A program made the translations under genes and the position numbers. Shown here in pieces: positions 19,149 through 25,834 of a DNA stretch of 64,000 bases. The DNA comes from an uncultured Erythrobacter sp. GTDB lineage: Bacteria > Pseudomonadota > Alphaproteobacteria > Sphingomonadales > Sphingomonadaceae. The notes beneath the pieces were generated by a model, which searched no databases, was not told where the DNA came from, and worked only from the letters and a program-made list of their open reading frames with translations. Position 1 is the first letter of the stretch; the number at the start of each line of letters is the position of its first letter. Location: assembly GCF_947492365.1 (NCBI RefSeq), contig NZ_CANLMB010000001.1, positions 1,412,874 through 1,476,873 on the forward strand, read 5' to 3'.

Positions 19149-20045
19149 TTGACCCTCTCGCGATCAAACCCGGCAACCGGCTGGCTCAAACTTCTGCTCA
19201 TCATGTTCGCGCTGCTCGGCGCGGCGGTTTCTGCCAGCGCGCAGGACATGCCGCCGCGTCCGGATGGCCCGGTCTATGACGGGGCGGATATTCTATCCGC
19301 TGCGACAGAGGCAGAGCTGGACCAGCGTCTGCGCCTTTACAACCAGCAGACCGGCCACGCGATTATCGTCGCCACTGTGCCTTCGCTGGGCGGCGAGCCG
19401 ATCGAGCCATACGCGACAGAGCTGTTCTCGACCTGGGGCATTGGCGGCGAGCGGCGCGATACGGGGCTTCTCCTGCTGGTCGCGCGCGATGATCGCAAGA
19501 TGCGGATCGAAGTTGGCTACGGCCTCCACCCCTATTTCGGCGGCGTCATGGCGGGCCGGGTCATCCGCGACACGATCACGCCGCGCTTCAAGCAAGGCGA
19601 TTTCGATGCGGGTGTGACCGAAGGGGTCGATGCGATCCTGTCCCACCTTGCCAAGTCGCCCGAAGACGCGATTGCCATTGAAGAGGCCGCGCAGGCTGCC
19701 GAGGCCAATCGCAGCCGCAACGATGGTGGTTTTCCGATTGGCACGCTGATCTGGCTCGGCTTCATGTTCTTCTTCTTCGTCCTGCCGATCATTCGCGGTT
19801 CGCGGCGTTCACGGCGCTATCGCACCAAAGGCAAAGGCCCGTGGGGTGAGCGCGCGAGCGATGCCGCCGATGTCGCCTCCAACATCATCCTTTGGGAAGT
19901 CGGCAGCGCGATTGCGCGCGGCGCGATGCGCGGCGGCGGCTCCAGCTGGGGCGGCGGCGGTGGCGGCGGTTTCAGCGGCGGAGGCGGCTTTGGCGGCTTC
20001 GGCGGCGGCATGTCCGGAGGCGGTGGCGCCTCGGGAGGGTGGTGA
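19149..20045 (+). CDS. TPM-domain protein with Gly-rich C-terminus
   Basis: 298 residues. Signal peptide (to about SASAQ), a TPM domain (about 40-180: DGADILSAATEAELDQRL, GIGGERRDTGLLLLVARDDR, RIEVGYGLHPYFGG), one transmembrane helix (LIWLGFMFFFFVLPII) and an extreme glycine/serine tail (about 260-298). This layout is the YgcG/TPM phosphatase-like family that pairs with LemA. I chose TTG at 19149 because AAGGA lies 7 nt upstream; a GTG at 19122 would overlap lemA. The Gly-rich tail is common in the family and of unknown use. Confidence 0.88.
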   Translation: MTLSRSNPATGWLKLLLIMFALLGAAVSASAQDMPPRPDGPVYDGADILSAATEAELDQRLRLYNQQTGHAIIVATVPSLGGEPIEPYATELFSTWGIGGERRDTGLLLLVARDDRKMRIEVGYGLHPYFGGVMAGRVIRDTITPRFKQGDFDAGVTEGVDAILSHLAKSPEDAIAIEEAAQAAEANRSRNDGGFPIGTLIWLGFMFFFFVLPIIRGSRRSRRYRTKGKGPWGERASDAADVASNIILWEVGSAIARGAMRGGGSSWGGGGGGGFSGGGGFGGFGGGMSGGGGASGGW

Positions 20046-20048
20046 GCA

Positions 20049-20723
20049 ATGGCCTATCTAAACGAAGCCCAGCATAAAATCGTCTCCGATGCCGTCGGGC
20101 AAGCGGAGCTTGGAACCTCGGGCGAGATCCTGACCGTTCTGGCCGACCGCTCTGACGGATATTCCGATGTCGTGATGGTCTGGGCAGCCGCGCTCGCCTT
20201 CACCGCAATGAGCGCTTTTGCGGCCTTCCCCGCCCCTTTTCTCAATCTGTGGGACGCGCTGGTGGGCGGCTGGGGACACGATTGGACCACGGGCGAGCTT
20301 GCCAGCATGACAATTGCGCTGGGACTGATCGCCTTTGTCGTCACATGGGCAGTTCTCCAATGGGATCCCTTGCGCTTCCTCCTGATCCCAGGCCCGGTCA
20401 AAACCGCGCGGGTGCACGATCAGGCGGTCAAACATTTCAAGGTCGGCGCCGAACGCCGCACCCATGGCCGCACGGGCGTGCTCATCTACCTCTCAATGTC
20501 CGAACACCGCGCCGAGATAGTCGCCGACCGGCCCATCGCCGAAAAGGTCGATGCCGAAGTCTGGGGCGAGGCGATGGGTGACATGCTGGCCGAAATCAAA
20601 TCGGGCCGGATCGCTGAAGGCATGGCGGCGGGCGTGCGCGATGTCGGCTTTGTCCTCGCGCAGCACTTCCCCAAAGGCGACGAGGATGAAAACGAGCTTC
20701 CCGACAGGCTGATCGAAGTCTAA
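20049..20723 (+). CDS. TPM-domain membrane protein
   Basis: 224 residues. Second TPM-type protein, three bases after the first. Two hydrophobic segments (about 40-62 and 84-106) interrupt an incomplete TPM fold: NEAQHKIVSDAVGQAELGTSGEIL at the start and GRTGVLIYLSMSEHRAEIVADR, EIKSGRIAEGMAAGVRDVG toward the end. Such second members are usual in LemA operons. Function unknown; probably an inner-membrane partner of the first TPM protein. Confidence 0.85.
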   Translation: MAYLNEAQHKIVSDAVGQAELGTSGEILTVLADRSDGYSDVVMVWAAALAFTAMSAFAAFPAPFLNLWDALVGGWGHDWTTGELASMTIALGLIAFVVTWAVLQWDPLRFLLIPGPVKTARVHDQAVKHFKVGAERRTHGRTGVLIYLSMSEHRAEIVADRPIAEKVDAEVWGEAMGDMLAEIKSGRIAEGMAAGVRDVGFVLAQHFPKGDEDENELPDRLIEV

Positions 20724-20734
20724 GCCTCTACGTC

Positions 20735-21316
20735 ATGGATGATTTTGAAATGATCCGCGATGAAGACGCGGACGAGCCCGAAGAGTTGATGTGGCAAGGC
20801 CGCTTCATCAATGCGAAACGCCGTGGCCGCTGGGAATATGTCGGGCGCGCGCGCGGCATTCGCGCCGCCGCGATCATCGCGATTGATGAGGATGATGACG
20901 GGACACGCCATGTGATCCTCGTCAGCCAGTACCGTGTCCCGCTCGGCCAGTTTTGCCTTGAAATACCCGCAGGCCTTGTCGGCGACGACGAGGGCAGCGA
21001 AGACGAGCCCGCCATCGACGCCGCCGCGCGCGAGCTGGAAGAAGAAACCGGCTTTCACGCTGACAATATCGAAGTGCTGGGCGAGTTCTTTTCCTCCCCC
21101 GGCATGGTCTCCGAAAGCTTCACCCTGCTGCGCGCAAGCGGCCTTACCAAGGTTAGCGCAGGCGGCGGGACCGAAAGCGAGAACATCACCATCCACCGCG
21201 TGGCGCTCGCCGATCTGGGCGAATTCGTCGCCGAGTGGCGCGGCGCTGGCCACGGGGTCGATGTGCGGGTAGCGATGCTGCTGACACCGGAATTCCTGGG
21301 AGTGGAAATAGAATGA
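20735..21316 (+). CDS. Nudix hydrolase, ADP-sugar pyrophosphatase type
   Basis: 193 residues. The catalytic half of the Nudix box is clear (AARELEEETGF near residue 100), with metal-binding glutamates. The leading Gly of the consensus GX5E is displaced by an acidic insertion (DDEGSEDEP). Upstream VSQYRVPLGQFCLEIPAGL and downstream FFSSPGMVSESFTLL match the ADP-ribose pyrophosphatase branch, which hydrolyses ADP-ribose to AMP and ribose-5-phosphate. It overlaps the SDR gene start by 4 bp (ATGA). Confidence 0.85.
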   Translation: MDDFEMIRDEDADEPEELMWQGRFINAKRRGRWEYVGRARGIRAAAIIAIDEDDDGTRHVILVSQYRVPLGQFCLEIPAGLVGDDEGSEDEPAIDAAARELEEETGFHADNIEVLGEFFSSPGMVSESFTLLRASGLTKVSAGGGTESENITIHRVALADLGEFVAEWRGAGHGVDVRVAMLLTPEFLGVEIE

Positions 21317-22095
21317 CGAAACGTTGTGAAGGCAAACTGGCTCTGGTCACGGGCGCTGCCCAAGGTCTGGGCCGCGCGCATTGCATCCGGCTCGCCGAAG
21401 AAGGCGCACGTGTGCTCGCGACCGACATCAACGGTGACGGCGCGGCGGAAACCGCAGCGCTGATTAACGAGCAACTGGGCGCAGGCACCGCGTTCAGCAT
21501 TGCCCATGACGTGACCGATCCCGATCAGTGGGAAGCCGCAGTCGATGCCGCGCGTGACCAGATGGGCGGGCTCAACGTGCTGGTCAACAATGCCGGGATC
21601 GGGGTTGCGGGCAATATCGAGACTTGCGACTTCGGCGACTGGCAGCGCTGCTTTGACATCAACGTCAATTCGATCTTTCACGGCTGCCAAAAGGCCTTGC
21701 CGCTGATGCGCGAGCACGCGCCCGGCTCCATCGTCAACATCTCCAGCATTGCCGGCCTGATCGCCAGCGACACGATGCCCGCTTACAACGCCTCCAAAGC
21801 GAGCGTGTGGATGCTGTCAAAGTCGATCGCGCTCCACTGTGCGAAGAACAACATGCAGATCCGCTGCAATTCGGTGCACCCGACCTTTGTCGACACGCCG
21901 ATCCTCGACGGGACGGCCAAAAATCACTCGATCCCCAAGGAAGTGCTGATGGAGAAGCTTGCGCGGCAAATCCCGCTCAAATTCGTCGGCGAGCCCAACG
22001 ATATCGCCAACGCGGTGGTCTATCTGGCGAGCGACGAGAGCCGCTTCATGACCGGCGCGGAGATCAAGTTGGATGGCGGTATTTCCGCGATGTAG
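21313..22095 (+). CDS. Short-chain dehydrogenase/reductase
   Basis: 260 residues of classical SDR type: NAD(P)-binding TGAAQGLGR at the N-terminus, NNAG at about 90, active-site Ser in SIVNISSIAG and the YNASK Tyr/Lys pair at about 155. The acidic residue after strand 2 (VLATDIN) suggests a preference for NAD. Substrate unknown. Translationally coupled to the Nudix gene. A hairpin at 22103 ends the unit. Confidence 0.9.
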   Translation: MTKRCEGKLALVTGAAQGLGRAHCIRLAEEGARVLATDINGDGAAETAALINEQLGAGTAFSIAHDVTDPDQWEAAVDAARDQMGGLNVLVNNAGIGVAGNIETCDFGDWQRCFDINVNSIFHGCQKALPLMREHAPGSIVNISSIAGLIASDTMPAYNASKASVWMLSKSIALHCAKNNMQIRCNSVHPTFVDTPILDGTAKNHSIPKEVLMEKLARQIPLKFVGEPNDIANAVVYLASDESRFMTGAEIKLDGGISAM

Positions 22096-22102
22096 AATCA
22101 AA

Positions 22103-22125
22103 AGAGGGGCCAGATTGGCCCCTCT
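22103..22125 (+). terminator. Hairpin after the SDR gene
   Basis: AGAGGGGCC / GGCCCCTCT form a perfect 9-bp stem with a 5-nt loop (AGATT), 8 bp after the SDR stop codon and 27 bp before the end of the convergent pspC-like gene. No strong T run; it probably serves both strands. Confidence 0.65.
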
Positions 22126-22151
22126 CTGCTTGGTCATGCTACCGGCTGCAA

Positions 22152-22364
22152 TCAGTCGGCGATCAGGCCAATTGCGAGGTAGATGATACCCGCTGTGCCG
22201 ACGCTGAAGAATGCGCCCAGTGCAAAGGCGATGCGGACGATCACCGGGTCGATTTCCATGTAATTGGCGATCCCGCCGCACACGCCCATGATCTTTCCGT
22301 CGCGTTTATCAAGGCGGAAACCGACCTGGGGCGGGCGGCTGTTGTTCTGGGTCAAGTTGCTCAT
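22152..22364 (-). CDS. PspC-domain small membrane protein
   Basis: 70 residues. The segment FRLDKRDGKIMGVCGGIANY followed by DPVIVRIAFAL and a single hydrophobic helix (FSVGTAGIIYLAIGLIA) is the PspC domain of phage-shock proteins. In enterobacteria PspC is an inner-membrane sensor that releases PspF by binding PspA. This version is the PspC domain alone, with no leucine-zipper tail. It is the last gene of a four-gene minus-strand cluster of tiny membrane proteins and overlaps the stop of the one before it (ATGA). It is preceded by GGAG. Confidence 0.88.
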   Translation of the reverse strand: MSNLTQNNSRPPQVGFRLDKRDGKIMGVCGGIANYMEIDPVIVRIAFALGAFFSVGTAGIIYLAIGLIAD

Positions 22365-22531
22365 GCGAGGGCTCCAATCATAGTTGCGGTTGCGTTGGCG
22401 GCGTTCGGGCTAGCGGGGAACATCGCGCCCAGCGCGGTAGGCGCCATAAACACCAGGGTGATGATGAGTGACCCGGCGGCGGCAGCGGCGCGGGCGCCTG
22501 GCGTGCCGGAGAGTTCAAAGAATGAATACAT
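22361..22531 (-). CDS. 56-residue membrane micro-protein, unknown
   Basis: Begins MYSFFELSGTPGARAAAAAG and continues with one hydrophobic helix (SLIITLVFMAPTALGAMF) and an Ala/Asn-rich tail. AAGGA lies just upstream of the ATG at 22531, and its TGA overlaps the PspC start. The stretch R-x-AAAA-x-SL-xx-T resembles the core of the two 36-residue proteins encoded upstream, so it may be a diverged, extended relative. It is too short for ordinary gene finders but has a ribosome site, coupling and a membrane pattern. Confidence 0.7.
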   Translation of the reverse strand: MYSFFELSGTPGARAAAAAGSLIITLVFMAPTALGAMFPASPNAANATATMIGALA

Positions 22532-22602
22532 CGTCGGGTCCTTTTTTGAGAGATAGAGAGAGGGTCGGGGTGTCAGGGTAGCTTGCTTTTAGCCCTCCCC
22601 GT

Positions 22603-22713
22603 TCACGCAATCGCCGGGCTGCCGGGCACAATTGCGTAGGCGAAGGTGCCTGCTGTGAGCACGAGCGAGAAAGCTGCGGCGAACAGGCGGTTGGCGGTTT
22701 CATTGGCAAACAT
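22603..22713 (-). CDS. 36-residue membrane micro-protein, paralogue B
   Basis: Begins MFANETANRLFAAAFSLVLT and ends FAYAIVPGSPAIA before TGA. One membrane-spanning segment. AAAGGA precedes the ATG. By eye it matches the neighbouring 36-residue product at 22 of 36 positions without gaps, including the NR, AAAFSLV, TA and FAYAIVP blocks, so the pair arose by duplication. Function unknown. Confidence 0.78.
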   Translation of the reverse strand: MFANETANRLFAAAFSLVLTAGTFAYAIVPGSPAIA

Positions 22714-22754
22714 GGTGAGGGGTCCTTTGGTTCGGGGTGCTGAACTGAGTTGGA

Positions 22755-22865
22755 TCAGGCCAGCGAAGGGGTGGCAGGAACAATTGCGTAAGCGAACATC
22801 GCGGCAGTGAAGACCAGCGAGAAAGCGGCAGCGGCGAAGCGGTTCGAGAAGTCAGTTGCGGTCAT
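22755..22865 (-). CDS. 36-residue membrane micro-protein, paralogue A (operon leader)
   Basis: Begins MTATDFSNRFAAAAFSLVFT and ends FAYAIVPATPSLA before TGA. GGAG lies 8 nt before the ATG at 22865. First gene after a sigma-54-like promoter (22930-22945) with a predicted leader of about 55 nt. The longer in-frame reading back to 22973 would cross the promoter and is not preferred. The conserved FAYAIVPxxPxxA end, shared with paralogue B, suggests a defined C-terminal role, perhaps periplasmic. Confidence 0.78.
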   Translation of the reverse strand: MTATDFSNRFAAAAFSLVFTAAMFAYAIVPATPSLA

Positions 22866-22929
22866 TTTAGTATCTCCATTCGTAGGTTTGTCTGTTTCCC
22901 TGGGTCCATCCCGGGGTCGTGGAATACAT

Positions 22930-22945
22930 TGCAGGAGGTGTGCCA
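22930..22945 (-). promoter_or_regulatory. Sigma-54 (RpoN)-type -24/-12 promoter
   Basis: On the minus strand the sequence is TGGCACACCTCCTGCA, preceded by T. It matches TGGCAC-N5-YTGCA with GG and GC exactly 10 bp apart, as sigma-54 requires. The predicted start is near 22920, 55 nt before the first micro-protein ATG. Enteric psp operons are sigma-54 dependent, which fits the PspC gene in this unit. A caveat is that the plus-strand complement contains AGGAGGTG, a Shine-Dalgarno-like string, though I see no gene using it. Confidence 0.7.
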
Positions 22946-23019
22946 AACTCGAAAAACCGCAGAATTCCGCCATTCTGTATCAATTTGTAAATTTACCTCA
23001 CGTTCATCAGTCCGAAAGG

Positions 23020-23056
23020 TTGGGATTTTTTCCCACCTATTGGGATTGGGGATTTT
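23020..23056. promoter_or_regulatory. Possible enhancer-like inverted/direct repeats upstream of the sigma-54 promoter
   Basis: Plus strand: TGGGA-TTTTT-TCCCA forms a short palindrome (23021-23035), followed at 23041 by another TGGGATT and then GGGGATTTT. The cluster is about 100-135 bp upstream of the predicted start at 22920, where sigma-54 activators usually bind. The assignment is positional inference only. It also lies within 100 bp of the recF start. Confidence 0.3.
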
Positions 23057-23099
23057 CGGATGAGCAAAGCTGGCCTTTGGGGCCGCCCGTGCTACGCCG

Positions 23100-24197
23100 A
23101 TGGCGACCATGGCGCTCGCAAAGATCACCCTTCAGAACTTCCGTAATCACGAAGGCAGCGAGCTTGCTGACACTGCGCATTTCAACCTGCTCGTGGGTGA
23201 GAACGGCGCGGGCAAAACCAATGTGCTGGAGGCGTTGTCGCTGCTTTCACCCGGCCGCGGGCTTCGGCGCGCGGCTTTGAATGACCTTGCGCGGCGGGCA
23301 TCGCCCGATGACGAAGCGGGGGCCTTTGCCATTGGCGCTACTCTGATCGAGCAGGGGCAGGTCTCCGCTCGGCTTGGCACATATACCCAGGTCGAGCGCC
23401 CCACCCGCCGCCTTGTCCGCATCAACGGGGCCGAGGCGAGCGCTTCGGCGCTTTCTGAGTGGCAGGCGGTGTCGTGGCTCACCCCCGCGATGGACGGGCT
23501 GTTCACCGATAGTGCGGGCGAGAGGCGGCGCTTTGTCGACCGCATGGCGCTTGCAATCGAGCCGACCCATGCCAAGAGCGTGGGCCAGCTGGAGACGGCC
23601 TTGCGCGAACGCAACCGCCTGCTGGAGGAGCGCGGCGATGCGCGCTGGCTCGATGCCATCGAGGCGCAGGTTGCCCAGCATGGCAGCGTGGTGGCGCGCA
23701 CCCGAGCGATGTTGGTGGCGCGGTTGGCGGACGAGCTTTCCGCCCTACCCGCCGAGCCTTTCGCGCGCCCGATCCTCTCCTATCGTGCGGGAGGGCCAAC
23801 CAATGCAGAGGAATTGCTCGCCGAGCTCGCCCGCGCCCGCCCGCGTGACCGCGCAGCTGGCCGCGCACTGACCGGTCCGCATCGCGACGAGTTGGAAGTG
23901 GTGATGGCCTCGTCAGGACAACCCGCCGCGTCATGCTCGACCGGTGAGCAGAAGGCGATGTTGATCGCGATTACTCTCGCGCATGGCGTGCTAGCCGCGT
24001 CCGGGCGCCCAAGTGTGCTGTTGCTCGATGAAGTCGCCGCGCATCTCGATCCGGTGCGCCGCACAGAGCTGTTTCGCCGTCTGCGCAGCGGCGGCGCGCA
24101 GGTCTGGATGACCGGAACTGAACTTGCCCCCTTCAGCGATATCGAAGGCGAAGCGGCGATCTGGCGGGTCAGCGGGGGAAGGCTCGAAAGACTCTAG
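23100..24197 (+). CDS. recF: DNA replication/repair protein RecF
   Basis: 365 residues. SMC-like ABC ATPase that with RecO and RecR loads RecA at gaps. Walker A is GENGAGKTN (about 33-41), the signature motif CSTGEQKAMLIA sits near 280 and Walker B VLLLDEVAAHLD near 307. The opening TLQNFRNHEGSEL is typical. ATGs at 23100 and 23109 are both possible. It is not next to dnaA/dnaN or gyrB here, as is normal in many alphaproteobacteria. Confidence 0.95.
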   Translation: MATMALAKITLQNFRNHEGSELADTAHFNLLVGENGAGKTNVLEALSLLSPGRGLRRAALNDLARRASPDDEAGAFAIGATLIEQGQVSARLGTYTQVERPTRRLVRINGAEASASALSEWQAVSWLTPAMDGLFTDSAGERRRFVDRMALAIEPTHAKSVGQLETALRERNRLLEERGDARWLDAIEAQVAQHGSVVARTRAMLVARLADELSALPAEPFARPILSYRAGGPTNAEELLAELARARPRDRAAGRALTGPHRDELEVVMASSGQPAASCSTGEQKAMLIAITLAHGVLAASGRPSVLLLDEVAAHLDPVRRTELFRRLRSGGAQVWMTGTELAPFSDIEGEAAIWRVSGGRLERL

Positions 24198-24202
24198 CGG
24201 CT

Positions 24203-24287
24203 CGTCATTGCGAGCGAAGCGAAGCAATCCAGGGCGTATCGCAATCCGGCTCTGGATTGCCGCGTCGCTTCGCTCCTCGCAATGACG
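24203..24287. repeat. Dispersed hairpin repeat, copy 2
   Basis: An inverted repeat with arms CGTCATTGCGAGCGAAGCGA and TCGCTTCGCTCCTCGCAATG, plus an inner CAATCC...GGATTG pair. It starts 6 bp after the recF stop and ends 11 bp before the tesA stop, so it occupies the whole convergent space. It may act as a bidirectional terminator. Copies 1 and 3 share the outer ends and inner arms. Confidence 0.88.
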
Positions 24288-24297
24288 AAAAGAGGGA

Positions 24298-25026
24298 TCA
24301 GCCCTCATCCGCAGGCAAAGCCGCCACGATCTCGTCAATCGTAGACTCCACCAGCGCCTCGATCCCTTCGGCGTTGGGATGGATCCTGTCGCCCAGGAAC
24401 AGCGTGCGGTCCTGATAGATGTCTTCGAGCCAGAACGGGATGATCGCGGTGCCGAACTCCTCGGCCAGCTCGCCATACATGGCGTCAAACTCTGCCTGAT
24501 ATTCCGGCCCGTAATTGGGCGGCGCGCGCATGCCCATGAGCAGGACCGGTATCTCGCGCTCGCGCAGGTTGGACAGCATTGCTTCGAAATTGGCGCGCGT
24601 TTCCTCCGGTTCGATCCCGCGCAGCAGATCATTCCCGCCCAGTTCGAGGATAAACAGGTCGGGCGCTTCTTCTTGCCCGTTCAGCACGAAGGGCAGCCGC
24701 TCGCGTCCGGCCGAACTGGTATCGCCCGATACGCCCGCATCGACCACGCGTGCATTGACCCCGCGCCCTCGCAAGGCGGCCTCAAGGCGCTCTGGATAAC
24801 CTTCATTCTCGGCAAGGTTGTAGCCTGCGAACAAACTGTCACCGAAGGCGAGGATGCGCACTTCCTCTCCCATCACAGGGATCGCAAGCTCGCCTTCGCT
24901 GATCGAGCCGTCGCTGGGCTGTTTCGGCGCTTCTGCAGGAGCTTCACTACCGCACGCAGCCAGCGCCAACAAAGCCGCGCTGCACGCCGCAATCTGCAAT
25001 CGTTTCTGCCAGTGGCCGATATTCAT
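24298..25026 (-). CDS. tesA: Arylesterase / TesA-like SGNH lipoprotein
   Basis: 242 residues. Lipobox LAAC near residue 25, then an SGNH hydrolase: block I FGDSL (Ser nucleophile), Gly in VSGDTSSAG, block III GGND and block V DRIHPNAEG (Asp/His). E. coli TesA is a periplasmic thioesterase/lysophospholipase; the substrate here is not readable. It is divergent from an ATP-binding/permease gene pair, the tesA-ybbA-ybbP arrangement known from E. coli, which supports the name. Lipid anchoring differs from soluble E. coli TesA. Confidence 0.88.
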   Translation of the reverse strand: MNIGHWQKRLQIAACSAALLALAACGSEAPAEAPKQPSDGSISEGELAIPVMGEEVRILAFGDSLFAGYNLAENEGYPERLEAALRGRGVNARVVDAGVSGDTSSAGRERLPFVLNGQEEAPDLFILELGGNDLLRGIEPEETRANFEAMLSNLREREIPVLLMGMRAPPNYGPEYQAEFDAMYGELAEEFGTAIIPFWLEDIYQDRTLFLGDRIHPNAEGIEALVESTIDEIVAALPADEG

Positions 25027-25084
25027 CTGCGAAGCATCCTCTTTCGTACTTGTTTGCAACCCTTCCCTAGCCCATCTGGATAGC

Positions 25085-25834
25085 GTGACAAGCAAACCAA
25101 ACCCCCTTTCGACCAGCGGCCAATCGCAACCTGCGATCTGCGCGCGCAATCTCACCCTCACACTCGGCAGCGGCGATGCGCCAGTCGATATCCTGCGCGG
25201 GATCGACCTCGATATCGCGCATGGCGAAGTCGTCGCGCTGCTCGGCCCGTCGGGTTCGGGCAAAAGCTCGCTGATGGCGGTGCTGTCCGGGCTGGAGCGC
25301 GCCAGCGGCGGTTCTCTGGAGGTTGCGGGAGAGGATTTCGCTCGCCTCAATGAAGACGGGCTTGCTGCCGCACGCAGGGGCCGGATCGGGATTGTGCTTC
25401 AGGCCTTCCACCTTCTGCCCACCATGACCGCAGCCGAAAACGTCGCCACTCCGATGGAACTTGCGGGCAGCGATGATGCGAGCCCGCGCGCTTTGGCCGA
25501 ACTCGAAGCGGTCGGTCTGGGCCATCGCACCGGCCACTACCCCACCCAGCTTTCGGGCGGCGAGCAGCAGCGCGTTGCCATCGCCCGCGCCATCGCGCCG
25601 CGCCCGCAGCTGATCTTCGCCGATGAGCCGACCGGCAATCTCGACGTCGCAACGGGTGAGGAGATCGTCGACCTGCTCTTCGCGCGCCGCGCAGAGACAG
25701 GCGCGACCCTGCTCATCATCACCCACGACGCCAGTCTTGCCGCGAAATGCGAGCGGGTGCTGACCATGGCGGACGGCGTGATCGTCTCCGACACAAAGAA
25801 CGACACCAGTGCGGTGCAGGAAGCCGCCGAGTGA
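25085..25834 (+). CDS. ybbA: ABC transporter ATP-binding protein, YbbA/LolD type
   Basis: 249 residues from GTG at 25085. Walker A GPSGSGKSS, Q-loop VLQAFHLLPTMTAAENV, signature LSGGEQQRVAIARAIA, Walker B LIFADEPTGNLD and H-switch ITHD are all intact. The FHLLPTxTAxENV text is typical of the MacB/LolD/YbbA branch that pairs with FtsX-like permeases. Overlaps the permease by 4 bp (GTGA). Divergent from tesA with 58 bp between starts. Confidence 0.92.
   Translation: MTSKPNPLSTSGQSQPAICARNLTLTLGSGDAPVDILRGIDLDIAHGEVVALLGPSGSGKSSLMAVLSGLERASGGSLEVAGEDFARLNEDGLAAARRGRIGIVLQAFHLLPTMTAAENVATPMELAGSDDASPRALAELEAVGLGHRTGHYPTQLSGGEQQRVAIARAIAPRPQLIFADEPTGNLDVATGEEIVDLLFARRAETGATLLIITHDASLAAKCERVLTMADGVIVSDTKNDTSAVQEAAE

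Noticed and set aside
19930..20042. GGC-rich repetitive DNA
   Set aside because: Encodes the glycine-rich tail usual in TPM-domain proteins; no independent repeat structure.
22807..23280. Plus-strand frame crossing the micro-protein promoter and recF start, plus the AGGAGGTG string at 22933-22940
   Set aside because: The frame is antisense to a micro-protein gene and out of frame with recF; the Shine-Dalgarno-like string has no sensible start codon or product after it and is better read as the complement of the sigma-54 element.
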